From: Dryas octopetala
Lineage: Eukaryota; Streptophyta; Magnoliopsida; Rosales; Rosaceae
NCBI GenBank assembly: GCA_963921425.1
Contig: OY992839.1
Location: forward strand, 5,396,501 to 5,460,500
Reading direction: 5' to 3'
Length of the DNA: 64,000 nt
The notes beneath the pieces are model-generated. The model did not search any database. It was not told the DNA's origin and worked only from the letters and a program-made list of their open reading frames with translations. Below are positions 13,093 to 28,000 of this stretch, in pieces. Each line of letters opens with the position of its first letter. Positions within the stretch are counted from its first letter, which is position 1. Made by a program: the position numbers and the translations under genes.

Positions 13093-15348
13093 AGGGATAG
13101 ATAGTGTTGATGATGAGATTAAACTTTTGGGTGGTTGTCATCTTGAATTCAATTAAAGATCCTAAAGCTAGAGCTACTTATGATTGTTAGAAATGGCCCA
13201 AAAGCACAAATTTATTTTTCTTTGTAGTAATTCAGCACTCAAATTTATGTATCCTGCTTCTATCAGTTCATTCATAAACATACAGACTGACTTAATTAGT
13301 CAGCCATAATTTTTTTCTTATGTAACTTCTTCCCGACCCTACCCTTTTTTTTTTTTTTTGTAAATTTTTTACCTTAAGTTACCCTTTGAAAGAAAGCTTT
13401 TTCATCTTCTTTCCCTCACCTCCTCACCCAACCTCACGGTCCTCACCCCCATCTGACAAGAGCCAGTGCCTCTAAGCTATATAGACTCATGCCAACAGTT
13501 TAGATCATTATTAGATTATATTGCACAGGGGACCTTAATAATATGGTCTTTTATCCTTGTCTATCGTCATGAATCATGATTATTAAATCTAAATCAACAA
13601 CTGATACTTGATAAAAAAAAAAAATTAAAAAAAATTTGTTTTCTTGTGTTTTACCCCTATACCCAAGGCAAGAGTTCGAATTTTTCCTCCCGCTTTGGCC
13701 TTACCTTGTAATCGAAAAATATCATTTGTAGTTGGTCAACATGAATTTCTTTAAAGTATGAAATCCCCCTTTCAGAGAAGGAATAAATTTCTCCATATTT
13801 TATCAAAACTAGCAAAATTTACCTACTTTTTTGCAAAAATAGCAACTTTTATAAAACCTATACAAAAAAGAGAAAAAACTTTTAAGAATAACCAAAGTTC
13901 GAGTATGGCCTACCCACCAAAATGAAGGATGTATATTCTCGAAAAGTTCTACAAAAATTGTCATTTCCTAAGTTGAATAAATTTTGCTACTTATGAAGTT
14001 ATGATTAGAAAAATCTATTTAATAAAAAAAATGAATAAAAGAGAATACGATGACACTTTAATTTTCTTTTGGTTTTTTATACTGTACTCAGATAGACTTT
14101 GGGGTTGATTTCCTTTTACTATAGACTTTGTAGCTACTTAACAAAAAAATTGAGTTAATTTATTACCTTAATTGTTTTTGGAATATCAAACCTCCATCAA
14201 ATTTCGTCGTGTTGAATCGGATATCACGTGTTGAATCATGTGACCTCTTTTTTAAGGGGTATTTCATGAGATTTGTTTAAAACTTAGTTTACGAGTGCTA
14301 CTATTTATACTCCAAATTATGCTCTCCATTCCCAAATCATCCACATATCATATTTTTTTCAAAAAGAAAACGAATTGTAAAATTTAATCCTAGATAAAAA
14401 GAATAACATTAGGGTTTAATAATACTATGATTAAGATTGGAAGCCAACTAATTGTAAAATAATGAGAACCATATATGACGTCTACAAATTAAAAACCATT
14501 TAATCATTTATCGCCATAATTTAGGTCATATTAATCGCTTTTATTTGTCTACAGATATGGATGACTCTTCAAATTAAAGGTTCACTCGGCAAAAACCCAC
14601 ATGGCCACATGTGAAATATTAAATGCAAACGAGCTTATCACAAAGATTCATGATTAACAATTTAAGAGTTGTTTGATTCAATAGGATGAAATTTAAAAAG
14701 AGAAATGGAACAAATTTGAAGCTAAATCAGAAATAGAATAGATTAGAAGGCATAAAAATATTTCAGATGTTTGTTTTCCCCTTTCATAATTTTACGCCAT
14801 ACATGTATATTCTACCAGCCTATTAAGACCCAAAAAGGAAAAGAAACAAAAAATCAAGAATTCCTATTTATTTACAGTCCCTGGCGTCTGAAACGGCCCT
14901 CTCGGAAAATTCTCTTTACACCTTAAAATTGTGTCGATCCAACCTGAACAGAATTCAATTGAATTTTCAGAAGCACAAGTAATAATCTCAGAAAAGCACA
15001 AAGCAAAATGAAAAATAATATGTAAAGTAGTAGGCCATAGAAAATAAATGGAAGGCCAATGTTGCATGCCAAACATGCACTGTTATACCCTTCACCTCCA
15101 TAATAATTGCGAAAAAAAAAAGAACTGACCTCGACAATGTTGATAAGTTTAGAACTGCACCAATGAGAAGCCATTATTTGCGTAGAAGTAGGAATGCCAC
15201 TTTCTTTTTTTTTGAAGAGAAGGAATGCCACTTTCAACGTCAAAATCATCCAAAAGGCTACTTTAATTGTAAGCGAAAGACAAACAATCCTGATTGTTCT
15301 GATGTAATATACACGGATCAATAGATCAATATGGCTAGTCCCAAAATC
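13093..15348. other. Intergenic DNA between convergent BGAL and UPL3 genes
   Basis: The beta-galactosidase and UPL3 genes end tail-to-tail here. Each side should contain a 3' UTR: the less AT-rich blocks at about 13093-13300 and 14860-15348 are the likely ones. Between them the sequence is AT-rich with poly-A and poly-T runs. An isolated AGTTCGAAT near 13673 resembles a pol III B box but has no A box partner. Confidence 0.5.
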
Positions 15349-18300
15349 TCATGACAAATCAAAGGATCCCTGCCCTTCACTGATTGCATAGAGTAGTTTC
15401 TTGTACATGATTTCCTGTTTAAACAACGAACACCAACACTCATCACCCACAGCCCCCACAAATTAAATAATATTTCAAGCAATCAAGACTTGAGATCACA
15501 CTGCATTAATTAACCAAATACAATAATACCTTGGTGGAGTAAGGAGGAAGCTTCAGGTAATTGGCGCACGTCATGACACTTGGCAGATCATCGTCTGCCA
15601 ACTCTGAAACCCCCGTCCCATTGGATGCTGTATTATTTGCAGTTGAGGAATGCTGCACCATACACAGAAAACATTAACTCACTCTTGAATATGCACAAAC
15701 ATTACAAGCATAATGTACTATATACACTATGTCAAGTTATCATTCCATATAACTTTTTAAATGCCCAAAAACCAAATCCTCAATTTTAGGATATCATACA
15801 AAGCAGCTATCTCACACGCACTCGCATAAGAAACACAATTCCAACACAGACAACAGCCGAGTCTAAATCAATTGCAGTACTATACCTTTCTCACAATTGT
15901 CAGTTTTGGATTAAGCACTGCCAAACCACCAGGTGGAAGCCTAGGTGCACCGGTAACAAACTGACAGAAAGCACGCTGCTGCTCTGGCGTGAACTCACCC
16001 ATAATTTCAAGCAACTAAGAACATTATAAACAAGACACCATAAGATCAAAACAGAATATGCATCTCCATCTCCAAAGCAATCCCTTCAATATATAGAACA
16101 ATAACTTACATTAAGTATTGCAGGGCTCTTGGCATTGTATCCATGATCAAACTTTATGTGATCAGAAAGGGTATCGACCTGCATAGATTCGAAACAAAAG
16201 AAATAAGCATGATATTGTTAAATATTAAAGTAGTGTGATTTAGCAAAGTACACAAATTACCTCCCACAACTCTCTGCGGCCACAAAGCAGATAGTCCAAC
16301 TCATGTGGAGTAAATATTTGTAAAGATGATATGTCGAAGACCTGATATTCATGTAGTATACAAGCACAGGAGTAAGTATTGGAGTGACAACTTGGAAGAG
16401 AATCGATATCAAAATAAAAAATGCAATACCAGGTTTGGAGATAGAAAGCCACATAAAAGAAAAACTAAAAAAGATTTACAGCGGATACCGAACAAAATAT
16501 AATTACAGTGAGAGGCCTGGTCCTGCTGCCTAATTAACACCAGGCTAGGTTTTTTTTTTGGGGGTCTGAACCAGGCTAGATTATTCAATGTTAAAAGAAA
16601 GAATGAGGAAAGTCATTTGCAGAGTCCTATAATTTGATATAATAATGCATATTAATTAAAATGGCAACAACATATTGGAATGGAATTGAAAGATATTACA
16701 ACACAGGCATACACGTAAGTTCATCATATGAAAACGTCAAAGATGCAATGATTTTATTTAAACTACAATTCAGTAATGATCAAAGACTTAACCTGATTAA
16801 ACCCTGCTCTAAAAGCTTCCATTTGTCGCGTAATTCCATTCTTAACTGTAGCATCAACAACCAAAGATATGTACTCCTCCAGGTTATTGATATCAACCTG
16901 GAATGTTAACAGTTTGTTAGAAACATCTTTGTAACCACAGCAGAAACAAAAGATCACAATAAAGGCTTAGAAAATATAGATGCACCAGAGGGTGCTTTCC
17001 TTACATTTTCATCTCCAGGTTTCAACACATAATCTGGATAACCAGGAAGTGTAAAGTCCAAGCAGAGATCCTCAATTGGAGCCCCACGGAAACGCAATTC
17101 GGCAATGGCATCACAATTGTCACCATTTGATTCTAGATATAGTTTCCGGCAAACAAGGTTACGTAATTCTTGCAAAGTCTTTCCAAGCTCCGCATCAAAG
17201 GAAAGAACATCATGCAAATCAAGGTCCTGATGGAACAACCAAAAAAGAAAAAGAGGTTCCAAGTCTAGATCAAACCCATTTATCGGAATCCAGATCAATA
17301 ACATTGAAATTACAATAACAATCAAACCCAACCAGGTGAAATGAAAAAGGTATGTGTGAATGGCTTACTTGACCAAGCAAAAGTTTATAAAATGCTGTTG
17401 ATAGTGGTAAGTCCAATAGCCGCCCATCTTGAAGAGCCTTTGCCATCACACGCCCGACCAGCCGGAAATACTCGATGACTTTTGAAAATTGGCTACCATC
17501 AGAAGCAACGGCATTTGGAGGCCAGGGACGAGGGAACAAGCCAAGAGGAGCTTGGACAATGTCACCATTGCTTTTCCCATCTTTTTGATCATCTCCATCA
17601 ATATCCATTGATGTTTTCTCCAATGAAGAATTTGATCTCCACATGCCAAGTCTAATTTTCTGTAGGTCATGACTTAAAAGTGTGTAGAACTCAAGTGTGG
17701 GACCCAACCCAGTACCTACTTCACCAAAATATTCTACTTCAAGCACAGATTTTTGGCTGGAATACATCTCCATTACTTTTGCAGCAGAATCCAAAATTCG
17801 GTTTCGGGAGACGCGGACTTTCTGGCGCTGCAATCTCCCAACTCTGACCTCGCGTTCATTTGCTGATCCATGACCATCAGCACCCTGCTGCTGCTGAAGA
17901 CGGTACAAAGCACGAGACAATCCAAAAGCAGTTGAGTAGAAATACTGTCTTCGAGTCTCAAAAGGAAACAAAAATGGACATGCTTTTGTCAACTGGTAGC
18001 ACCAAGAGGGAAGACTCCCACTGCACAATGCAAGGGCATCTTGGATTTGTCGGGCTAATTTGGGAGTGAGCTTGCTGTTAATAAATTCCTCAGGAAAAAC
18101 CCTAGCACCAGTTGTACTCAAGTCATCCAAATTTGAGATTTTCCCCTCAGCAAAACTGTCAGAAACTATCTGAGCTCTCAGACGAGGTGCAAGCTGATTC
18201 AAGCCCTCTAGTACACGTAGTAGTGCCAATATATTATAAGTAGAATTAGATTTTTCCAGATCACAAGGAAGTTCCCCTTGCAAAATGCTATCCAGAAGTG

Positions 18301-21300
18301 ACATTCGATGCAAGTGGGACTCGGAATTAGAATTGGAAGCAGATCCAGATTTGTTTGATTTTGGTGGAGTTGTAGAACTTGTTCCTCCAACTGATGCCCT
18401 ATCAGCTTGACCATCTGCTCTCTGGTAGGTAATAGTGTAAATATCACTCCACAGCCTGCTACCATCACTGGATATGAAATCACTGCCAGCATACCTTTCA
18501 TCATCATCCTCATCAAGCACAAGCTGTCTCTGAATGGCCTGATAGATAGTCAAATGCCTATTAAGCTGCTTCCCACCAGAAGTAAAGATCAACTTAGGAG
18601 GATCACTAGAGCTACCAAAAAGAGGACGTCCTTGTCGATCTCTGCCTCCCCTGATACCCCTGCTAGCCGATCCAAGCCCAGCCATGGCAGCAGCAGCAAA
18701 TGACATTGCACCCTTTGAACCATAAGAATTACTACTCCTATGATCAGCAGAATCTGAGCCTCTAACTGTAGCAGCCCTGCTACTAGAACCAGAAGCTGGG
18801 TTAGTCTGGCTGTCACTCGTTGCTGAAGCTACAGTAGTATCCTCAGCTGAGTCTCCCAATTTCACATCATGTACTTTGTCCGGCATGCAAACAGGAAGAG
18901 AGTCATCTCTGAGAACCTGAAGACAACCCACAATACCAAAAGAGTACAATAGTTAAAGTATGACGTCCACTCACTCCCACCCTCGGTAATAAAAAGTAAA
19001 AGATTTAGATAACATACATCATCATGGTCATCATCTTCATCATCCGAGATATCATCATCTTCAATAACCAATGCATCATCAATCTCAACGGGTGATATAT
19101 CCAATTCCTCATCCTACAGAGAAAAGGAAATAATGACTGACAGGAAAAGAAAAGCAGAAATGGTACAAAACTATCAAGAGAAAGGCAAGCAAAAATATAG
19201 AGTAACCGGACCATTTAAACCCTACACAGGAAAAAAAAAAACAGTACACCAGCAATAGGTCTAGTTTTTCAACTGAACATCAAGAAACATAGATATCAAT
19301 AGAGGTTAAACAACCAACCAACTTAACAAATTATCTCAGCACCCAAAATGAAAAAATGTTGGCATTAAGACTTTGTATTAGTGTAAAATGTAATACTGAA
19401 TTGTCTGTCAGCATAAACTTAACCAAACAACACCAAATTTCAACACCAAAAGTCTCAATCATGATTCCAGATGTCATTTTGAACAAACCTCAGAAGTAGT
19501 GTCCCCATTTACAGGTTTCATTTGAACATCTTTTTCAATAGCTGCTCTCCGACGAGCCGCATTTCTTGTTTGAGGTCCTCTTGCTTCCTCTTGAGAAGGC
19601 TTCAAAACAGCTTTACCTTTCCCTTTTGATGAGCTAGTGCTCTTCTCTTGAGATGGTTCCCTCCTTGCAGCATCTCCTATATTCACAGAAGTTCTGGACC
19701 GAGTTGAATGGCGACGGTTGGTGGAAGCAGGATTTGAAGTAGACAGAGATGAAGCACCAGCTCCTGTAGGTGTAGTTCCGGATTCCGAATTTCCAGCAGA
19801 TGCAACAGGCTTCTGACCAGATTCACCTCGCTGAACTCGAGGCCAAAGGAACTCTTCGACAGCAGCTAAGCTTGCTAATGGATCAATCAGTACAACATTT
19901 GATGAATAGTCTCGGAGAGCCTTCTCTCCTTGTGCTCGACAGAGACGCAACTTAAAGGGCTGAGATAATGCACCAAGTCCAGAGGAGAGGCGTGCACTTC
20001 CAGTAGATGACCTAGATGAATGACTCAGTACGACAGGGAAACGCTCTAAAGAGGACAAAGCATGTTGGAGCTTCTGAACCAGAACAGTCATCGGTGCTAC
20101 ACTTCCTTCGTTAACACTGAAAGAAAGAGCAACAGAAACAAATGACTTAAATCTTCTGAGCGCTTGGTTACGAAGCTTTGGTAAATTAGCTTCTGAAATC
20201 CTCTCCTTGGAGAAGTGCCCGCAAGAAAAATAGTTCAGCAAAGCTGCAACAACACCACTACCAATGAACTCAAAAGTGGATACACCATCCCCTTTGCTTA
20301 GTTCAGCTAGCATCTCAGACACCACACCAATCAAATACTCTTCCTTATTTGCAGAACTGTCAACCAACCGTGACCCAGAAGCTTTTGATTTTCCCTTTGC
20401 TTTTGTTTTTTGGTCATCAACACCGGCATTCAACTTCATGCAGAGATTCTTTAAATGTAATAGATCATCTGTAACTCCAACTTCAACCGCCCCAGGATCT
20501 GAAGGGAAGTACTTGTCTTTAAAAGCCTTAGCACATGCACTGACAGCCATACGAAGGCTCGAGTTAACAGTTGGAATCTCCACTGAACTTGGAGGTGAAC
20601 CAATATTTACTGAAGCAGGATTCTTAGATTCCTCCACTGAATTTCCATCTGGATTTGGGTTACTGTTGCGTCGTCTATAACGCCTAGAACGTGATGATGT
20701 TCCAGGCACAGAATCATTATCCTTTTCAGCGGAAGAGACTTGGGAAGGAACAGAATTTGGAGTACCAGCTACGATGAGTTGGTCCACAGCATGAACCACA
20801 CCTTCTCTGACAAACACCTTTGAGAAAGTCTCGGGAAGCTTCTCCATGAGTATCTCAGCGATTTGAAGAGCAGGAACTAAGACATGTGGATCTTTCCATG
20901 CTAAAACACCGGCTAAGAAACTATTGAATCAATTAATGGCATACAAGTTAGTATCTGTACTAGCATGGTATCATCGTATCAAGAGATCTGGTTAAGACAT
21001 ATTGGATACCTTGAAATATTTGTCACACTCAATAGGGACTGTATCATCTCTGCAGTGCTGAAGTACATTAATTTCCCAATAACTGATAGACATTTGTGGC
21101 GAACAGGGCCATTTACGCTAGATCCATAAATCTGCTTGACAGGTACAAACAAAACCATTTACCAACCACATCAATTAAAAAACTAGAATTTAGCTGAAGG
21201 CCAAAAACTGACCTGTATTAGAACAGGAAGGAGATCCATTCCAAATTGCTGAAGAAGCCCAGGCTGCTCATTCAATAATTTCTCACGAGCTGAAATCTCA

Positions 21301-24300
21301 GGACCATTTCCATTTGCGTCTTCTTGTTTCCCAGAACCGGTAGCAGAAGACTTTTTCACAGCAGGTCCTTTCATAAATATATTGAAGCTGGACGGAATGG
21401 AGATGGTTCCTTGTGGCAGTGGAGGAAGTAGCTCATTTGCTAGATTGACAATCTCAAAGATCTAGGCAGTGGAATTAAAAAAACAGAAGAACTTAGATAG
21501 CAATAAGGATCATTGCGAGATTTAAAAAATAGTACCATCTAACAATTTTATCATAAAAAATGAAATAAAGCATAACCAAAATATATTACCAACTATTATA
21601 TAATAAAAAGCAGAGTGATAGACGTATGAACTTTATAACCATAATCATCACCAATCAACAATACTTTATAATACCCAAAAAAGCAACATCTACCAACCAA
21701 CAATTTGATACCCACTTACAAACTCCAACCCATCTGAGTTTGCTGTTTTCTAGCTGTCCAGAACTGAGCTACACAATGGCTAGTCAATAAGTTCTAATTG
21801 GAATCTTGAAGCAATTATGGAAACAAACAACTCATGAACCATAGGTCAGATAAAGTTTCATGTGGGTCTAAATGTCCAGTACACATCAATAGGTTACAAA
21901 CCCTGGTGATGCTCTCTGGTTGATGAACTAATCTTGTTGACAAAGAACTAGATTTACCAATCAACTAGCAAGATTTTTCACCAACTCCAAAGAACAAATA
22001 TACAATATAAAAAAAAAAAACTTCATTCAACCAAGCATAACAAACCATATGGACAAAAAAACTGCTCTCTTAAGATTGGAAAACTTTATCATGTACAGAC
22101 AACAGATGGCAAAAAAGGCATTGGATGTATCAACTCCAAACTGTATAAGTTCAATTTTATATCTGAAAACTTCAAAAAAAGAACCGTCAACACCATATTC
22201 AACACATCTCAAAACCATCAGATTCTATACCATAAGTTCATAAACATGAAGAAAAAAGACATTCACTTTCAGGTCTAATCAACATAGCTTAGAGTTGGCA
22301 GGTAGGAATAGAAATAAATTAATACAGAAATTTTCAATCTGCACAAACAACAATGGATGTAATAGGCTAAGTTTAGTCATCTGTAGCTAGAGAGAAGTTT
22401 GTAGTTCAAGTCTTGGATGTAATAGGCAAAGTTTGTAAAGTTTGGCTACATTGTGGACCTCTTGTCCATGACTAGGCAAAAATTATGTAACTCTTGACTT
22501 TGCAATGAAGCTTGTTTTCTATCAAAAAGAAAAAAATTGGAATAATTAGACTGAGAAGGTATAATGAAGCATCCAAATAAAGCAGCAATTACCTGCTCTG
22601 GTGGCCTACTTAAAGCAGGAGAAACTGATGTATTAGAAGAAATGCCGGAACCTGAAAGAACATCTTTAAGAATGCCACTGATCCCAAGAAGAAGCAAAGT
22701 TTTAGATCCTAAGGGAGAACCACTAGCGCAGGTTGAAAGTAGTCGGATTAAGCCCTGGATGGTTTGCAAGTCAAAATTGGAACTCTCGTATACATAATAC
22801 ATGGATATGTGTGCATGCGTGTGTTCATGTTTAAGCATCAAAATTTAAAAAAACAGATTGGACTTACCGTATAAGTAGGTGTACTGATGGATGACTGTCC
22901 ACCTCCAGTATTGCTGGTGGAAATAAGGGACGCAGATTGAGTAACTAGCCCATGGTTACATAGTTCATCAAGTTTGTCAGGAGATGATGCAAATGCTTCA
23001 GCAATTCGTGTCAGACATACAGAAGCATGCTCCAAAACCTACAACAAAAACAAAGGGCGCATCATGAAAAGGAACACGAACTAGAAATAGATGTGCTGGT
23101 TTAACTTTAAAACTAAGGAAAAATGACCTTACCTTTGCATCATGATACTGCAGAAGGTTTGTCAACAATGGGACCGCTTCCATCACAAAGTCAGCTGCAT
23201 CTGAAGGAAGTTTCTTGCACATATTTGCAGCAGTTGATAATGCCACACGCTGAAACATAGGAACAGTTGATGAAATTCAAAAGCGCAAAATGAAGTCCTT
23301 TCTCATCATACCTAATCACGCTACAAAGTGAAACTTAACTAATTGGATTACCTGCACTCCTGTGGAGAAAAAATCCAGATAAGAAAGCACTGCCATAAGA
23401 GCACCAGCTCGTAGACAGGCAGTTGGATGCTCCTGAGATATTTTCTTTAGAGCTTGCAGTGACTGTTTGCATCATAACAAATTAACAACCGCAATTATCA
23501 GAACGCAGGACACAAAAAGAACATCGCAAAAATGCAGACTACCAGTTGCTTCAAATAAAGTAGAATTCAGCACACGAGACATTTATACATTTAAACATCT
23601 CAGTTAATATCAATATTTATGATCTTTTTCTACCTATCAAATTAAAAATGCACAGTAAAGACCAACCTGCTCGGCCAAGTCCATGTACTCTATCGTCAAC
23701 AGTCTTGCACAGAAGCAAGAAACAGCACCATAATGCACAACGGCAGCACAAGATGACGGAAGCACATCACAGAGATGAGTAAGTGCCCTGGCAGCAAGGA
23801 GCATAATATCCGGATTGCTCTCATGATTAAGCAACCCCACAAGCACAGGCACAAAGGAATCCACCGAAAACGTACTGAGCGACTCCTCGGTACCAATCGA
23901 AAGCATTTCACACAGCTGGGTCAAAGCCTCGACCTGCTTACCTTCTTCCCCATCAGCTCGCAACCCAGATAAAATCTTCTTCAGCCTCCCGCTCTGGTGG
24001 GACGACGAAGCTGAACCCATAGCCGAAGACGGAAGCAGGTCATCCAACCCAGCACCGATCTTCCTAAGAAGTCCCTGAAGGGCACTACTCGCCGAAGTCA
24101 AATTCAAATTCTGATGCAAAATCCCAACCCCACCTTCACTGTCATTGTCATCGTCATCCCCATTTTCTCCGCCATCCATATTCAACCCAAGGTTCCGCTC
24201 GGCCTCTCTGTCCCTTTCCCTCTCCCTATCCCTAACCCTAACCTCGTGCTCCTTCTCCTTGCCTTTATCCGAGCCGTCCTTATCGGAATTCTTATTGCGG

Positions 24301-24560
24301 CGGCCACGGGAGCCTGACGATTCGTTGGTGGAGTCCATGGCGGCGGCGGCAGCGGTTGCGGGAACGGAGTCGTGGAGGGTCCGAGAGGCGGCGCGAGAGC
24401 GGGTCGTGACGGGTGCGGCGGCGTTAACGGACGAGAAAGAAGAGGTGGTGGTGGTGGAGGAGAGACGAGCGCGCTTTGTGGAACGAGTGGTGCGACCAGA
24501 CGACGATGAAGAAGGGGCTGCTGAGGTGGCCTCCGCCCGCTTCCGGCTCCGAGTTTCCAT
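15349..24560 (-). CDS. UPL3: HECT E3 ubiquitin ligase UPL3 (KAKTUS type)
   Basis: UPL3 transfers ubiquitin through a HECT-domain thioester; Arabidopsis UPL3 restrains trichome endoreduplication by degrading GL3/EGL3 and also acts on LEC2. Seventeen minus-strand exons: 24560-23667, 23462-23352, 23249-23133, 23038-22868, 22754-22593, 21461-21213, 21131-21010, 20920-19489, 19113-19018, 18916-17369, 17226-17005, 16897-16793, 16341-16261, 16178-16110, 16014-15886, 15652-15530 and 15414-15349. They give 5697 nt, 1898 aa, one frame. The start [11 protein letters not shown] is typical of plant UPL3. Order of parts: Ser/Ala-rich and acidic N terminus, armadillo-like repeats (about residues 200-750), acidic linker ([12 protein letters not shown]), HECT domain in roughly the last 400 residues. 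The catalytic Cys is in [10 protein letters not shown], about C1865, followed by the usual SFDLS terminus. Length is near the Arabidopsis protein. No defect seen; intron 5 (21462-22592) is unusually long and holds no gene. Confidence 0.97.
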
Positions 24561-24920
24561 ACAAGAACCCCAACCCCTCAATTCGATTCCTCGCTCGCCA
24601 CCGAGCGGCGATCACACCATAACCGATCCGATTATCCCCTGCATATCAGAGCGCGCGCGAAATTAGAGGTCCAAAACGGACAAAAATCCAAGCTTTATGA
24701 ATTTTCAGCTGAACAGAACCAAAACCCCCAATCTGAAACCCTAGATTCTTCAGTACCAATTTACCGAACCGAAACAAAGCCTAGAAGCCCGTAATTGAAC
24801 GTAACCCTAATTTTGCAGTGAATTCGGATTGAAATTCCAGTTCGATTTCGATTAGGGAGATGTAGAGTGAGGGAGGGAGTGAAGGAAACGTTGAATGAAA
24901 ACCCTAATAAAAAGTGACGA
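24561..24920 (-). promoter_or_regulatory. UPL3 5' leader and proximal promoter with telo-box motifs
   Basis: The sequence immediately upstream of the UPL3 start contains AAACCCTA-type telo-box motifs at 24736-24743, 24802-24810 (core ACCCTAA) and 24897-24907. In plants such motifs are enriched in promoters of highly expressed, growth-related genes. The transcription start was not located, so the split between UTR and promoter is unknown. Confidence 0.4.
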
Positions 24921-25008
24921 AGGAATAAAAGAAAGGGAAGGAGAGCTTTATACAAATATTCGTTTTTATGGTAATCTTTATTTAATTTTTTTATTTTATT
25001 TATAAAAT

Positions 25009-25034
25009 GCAATTAGCAATTAGCAATTAGCAAT
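25009..25034. repeat. Heptamer microsatellite (GCAATTA)n
   Basis: About 3.7 head-to-tail copies of GCAATTA. A separate pyrimidine array of T6C units follows at about 25183-25225. Confidence 0.9.
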
Positions 25035-28000
25035 GAGTCAGAGTTTGTGTTGGTAAGAAAACAAGGTGGGAAAAGTGAGCTTCCATGGCGGTGAATACCG
25101 AATAGTTATACTGTTATACACTTATACATATACTTACTCTCCGCGAGGTCCATCTCTTTCGGGCTCTTTAATCGGTCTGGGTTTTTTCTTTTTTCTTTTT
25201 TCTTTTTTCTTTTTTCTTTCTTATCAAAGAAAAAGAGGGGTTCAAAATTAAATTTTTGTAGAGTAAATAGTAATGTTATTTATCAGCCAAAAATAATAAT
25301 AATCTTATTTGTACAATCTTAATCTTCACCTATTGTATTATTTCTCTGTAAGTTGAGACCTTAAAATGATAAAAATAATTTTATTCTTTTGTAAATGCTT
25401 GCCACAATTAGAATCGTTACAAGTCCTACATTATCATTTGTTTCTTTGTTACTTTAGTTTTGCAATCAAATGGATCAATTTGGTACCTTATAGGTCCAAC
25501 TAGCTTAAATTGAAGGTCACTCAATGTCCAGACAATTCATGTATTAAACTCAATATAATAATTCAAATTATGAGAAAATTATTATACATGTCTGTTTGTA
25601 CAGTTTTCTTTAAAAATATATATAGTATATGTATATATAGTGAGACTCACGTATATATTGTCAATGTATTTATTTATAATCAAACACATCAAAAATTATT
25701 TCAAATCATGTTTTTGTTTTTTTCTAGTTTTGTTATTGTAAAGCCTAGTCATACTTATTTCTTTATTACATTAGAAAGAATCAAATCCTTAACCTATTTT
25801 AATTCTAACCAATTTTTTAAAAAAAAAAAAAACACCTAGCCTTACTTGGAGGTGTTATCTTATACCAAACTTTCAATTTTTATGTTCTCTATTATCTCAT
25901 CTCAACAACTCTCATTATTTTCGTAAGTGTTTTCAAATCTTTTTTGTTATACAAAATAAGCCAATGGGGAGGAAATTTGGAGAGTAACCCTAAATGTGAG
26001 AGAAAATACTTGCAACCATTTGAGCTATAATTCTGTAAATTGTTTAATTTAATTTTTGTTAGATTTATAGTTTGCTATTTCCATTAACATTTATAATTTT
26101 ACTTTTCAGGTGGAAAAAATATAGGGTTGATCGCTTTACAAATTATAATAAAAAAATTTCACATTTAAAAAAGAGAGAAAAGAAAAAACGTGGTCCTTTC
26201 GGTGTTAGGTCGAGTCACTATAAATACCCAAATCACCATCAAGTGAATTCCGCTGTCAGTATTATGAGGCAACAAACAGTAAATGGGCCTATTTGAGGCT
26301 TAATGGGCCTATAGCTACGCACTTGGTAAGTAGTCCCTCCCATTTAAGAGTTGGTCCATACCTTAATGGTTAAGCTCTAAAGCCCACCATACATCTTTAG
26401 GAAAATTTAAAAAGTTCATATCATTATATAAGGAGGCATTTAAATTTTCAATTTTATCCTTAATTTTCACAAATGTTTCAATTTTATCATAACATAAGCC
26501 CAGGAATCAAACTAAAAATATCGAAATTATTACAAATGAATAAGTTATTTTGGTCGAAGTTACAAATAAATAAGTTATATCTAGTATAAAAAAAGTAGAT
26601 AAGTTAGACTGTATGAAAACCAATTAATGCCTGTGTCAAAGGGCCAGTTTATACTAATGGCACCACTCTAACACAATATATTAGTTTAAAAAATTGATCT
26701 CTAAGATGTAAGTTTTGAATGATTTCAAACTTGTGTTCCATATTTTGGCCCTTCTAGCTCCGCTCCTGCACCCACCCACCCCGTCACCGGTCAGCCGCCA
26801 ACCCCACCACCAGCGGCCGGCGACGCCTTCCTCCGTCCTCCCCCTCTCTTCCTCTAAGAATTGGTTCCTAGTGATTACATTTACACTAGTGAAACTTCTG
26901 TGCACCACTTCAGCTATCCAGAAGTAGAAAGCAGCATCAGGCCATCAGCCAACATCTCCTTGTAGCAAGCAAACCATCACATCCAAAGTTCATTTGTCAT
27001 TCACGTGGGGAGCAAAGGATCTGTGGGGCATCATCTCCACAACAACAGTGTAAATAATCCATACAAAAAATATTTGACAAGCCATCGCATATTCGCATTG
27101 TCAAAAATACTTCAATTTTCTATACGTAACAATAAAAATCTCGACAACCCAATTTTTCATCCGCCATAAACCTATTAGGATAATATAATTAATTACAAAT
27201 CAAGTATATTATATAAGTTTGGCAAAAAAAAAAAAAGAGAGTATATTATATAAGTATTTTATGGTTTTATGCTTACGAGGGTTGAAGTTAAACATTTGAG
27301 TTTATAGCCCATCCTTTTACAGTTTTACTATTCGATTTCGATTGCTTGTGTGAGTTGAAAATGTCCACTTTTGATGTTACAAGAACAAATCCTTAGCCCG
27401 TTCTCTAGTAAGAAAGTTACCATTTTGTCCTTGGGCGTTAAGCCCGCCAATTTGCCAAAAGAAATAAAAATTATCATTTTTTATTCAATATTGTGATACA
27501 TTCAATTTCCTCCATCAAATATAGAGATCCAACCACTAGATTGTTTTTAAGTACGAAAAAAAATATTTGTTTAGTAATGTGTATATTGTTCCCTATATAT
27601 TTTATTTTAATTGCTCATTAATTAAAAAATTGATTAGTAAGACATATTTTGCTTACCATGGTACTTGAAGTTCTACCATTTTCTTATTCCCACCAATCCT
27701 CGTTTAGAATGCAGGACAATACTATATGAAATAAGATTATATTTTATAGACATAATAAGATAGGTCATGACCACCTTTGAGCAAATCCTTAATTATTTGG
27801 TACTATAATTTCAAATGTAAGTTTTGTCCAAAATTCTTAATAAATCTACCAAATATAGGACAATCGACTATTGCCTATTTTAATTGTTTAGTCGTGTCCA
27901 ATCCAGCTCTCCAAACAAGGAATGTCTAATCTAGGCTAAGGCCAAGTCATGGCTTGTCTCGGCCATTGCAAGGCAAGGATTATGAACAAATATAAATATA

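Noticed and set aside
13650-13720. Possible SINE suggested by GAGTTCGAAT
   Set aside because: Only a B-box-like motif; no A box at the right distance, no tail and no target duplication.
24145-24666. 173-codon plus-strand frame opposite UPL3 exon 1
   Set aside because: It is antisense to the low-complexity Ser/Ala/acidic N terminus of UPL3, which leaves all frames open; no similarity and no splice or promoter signals of its own.
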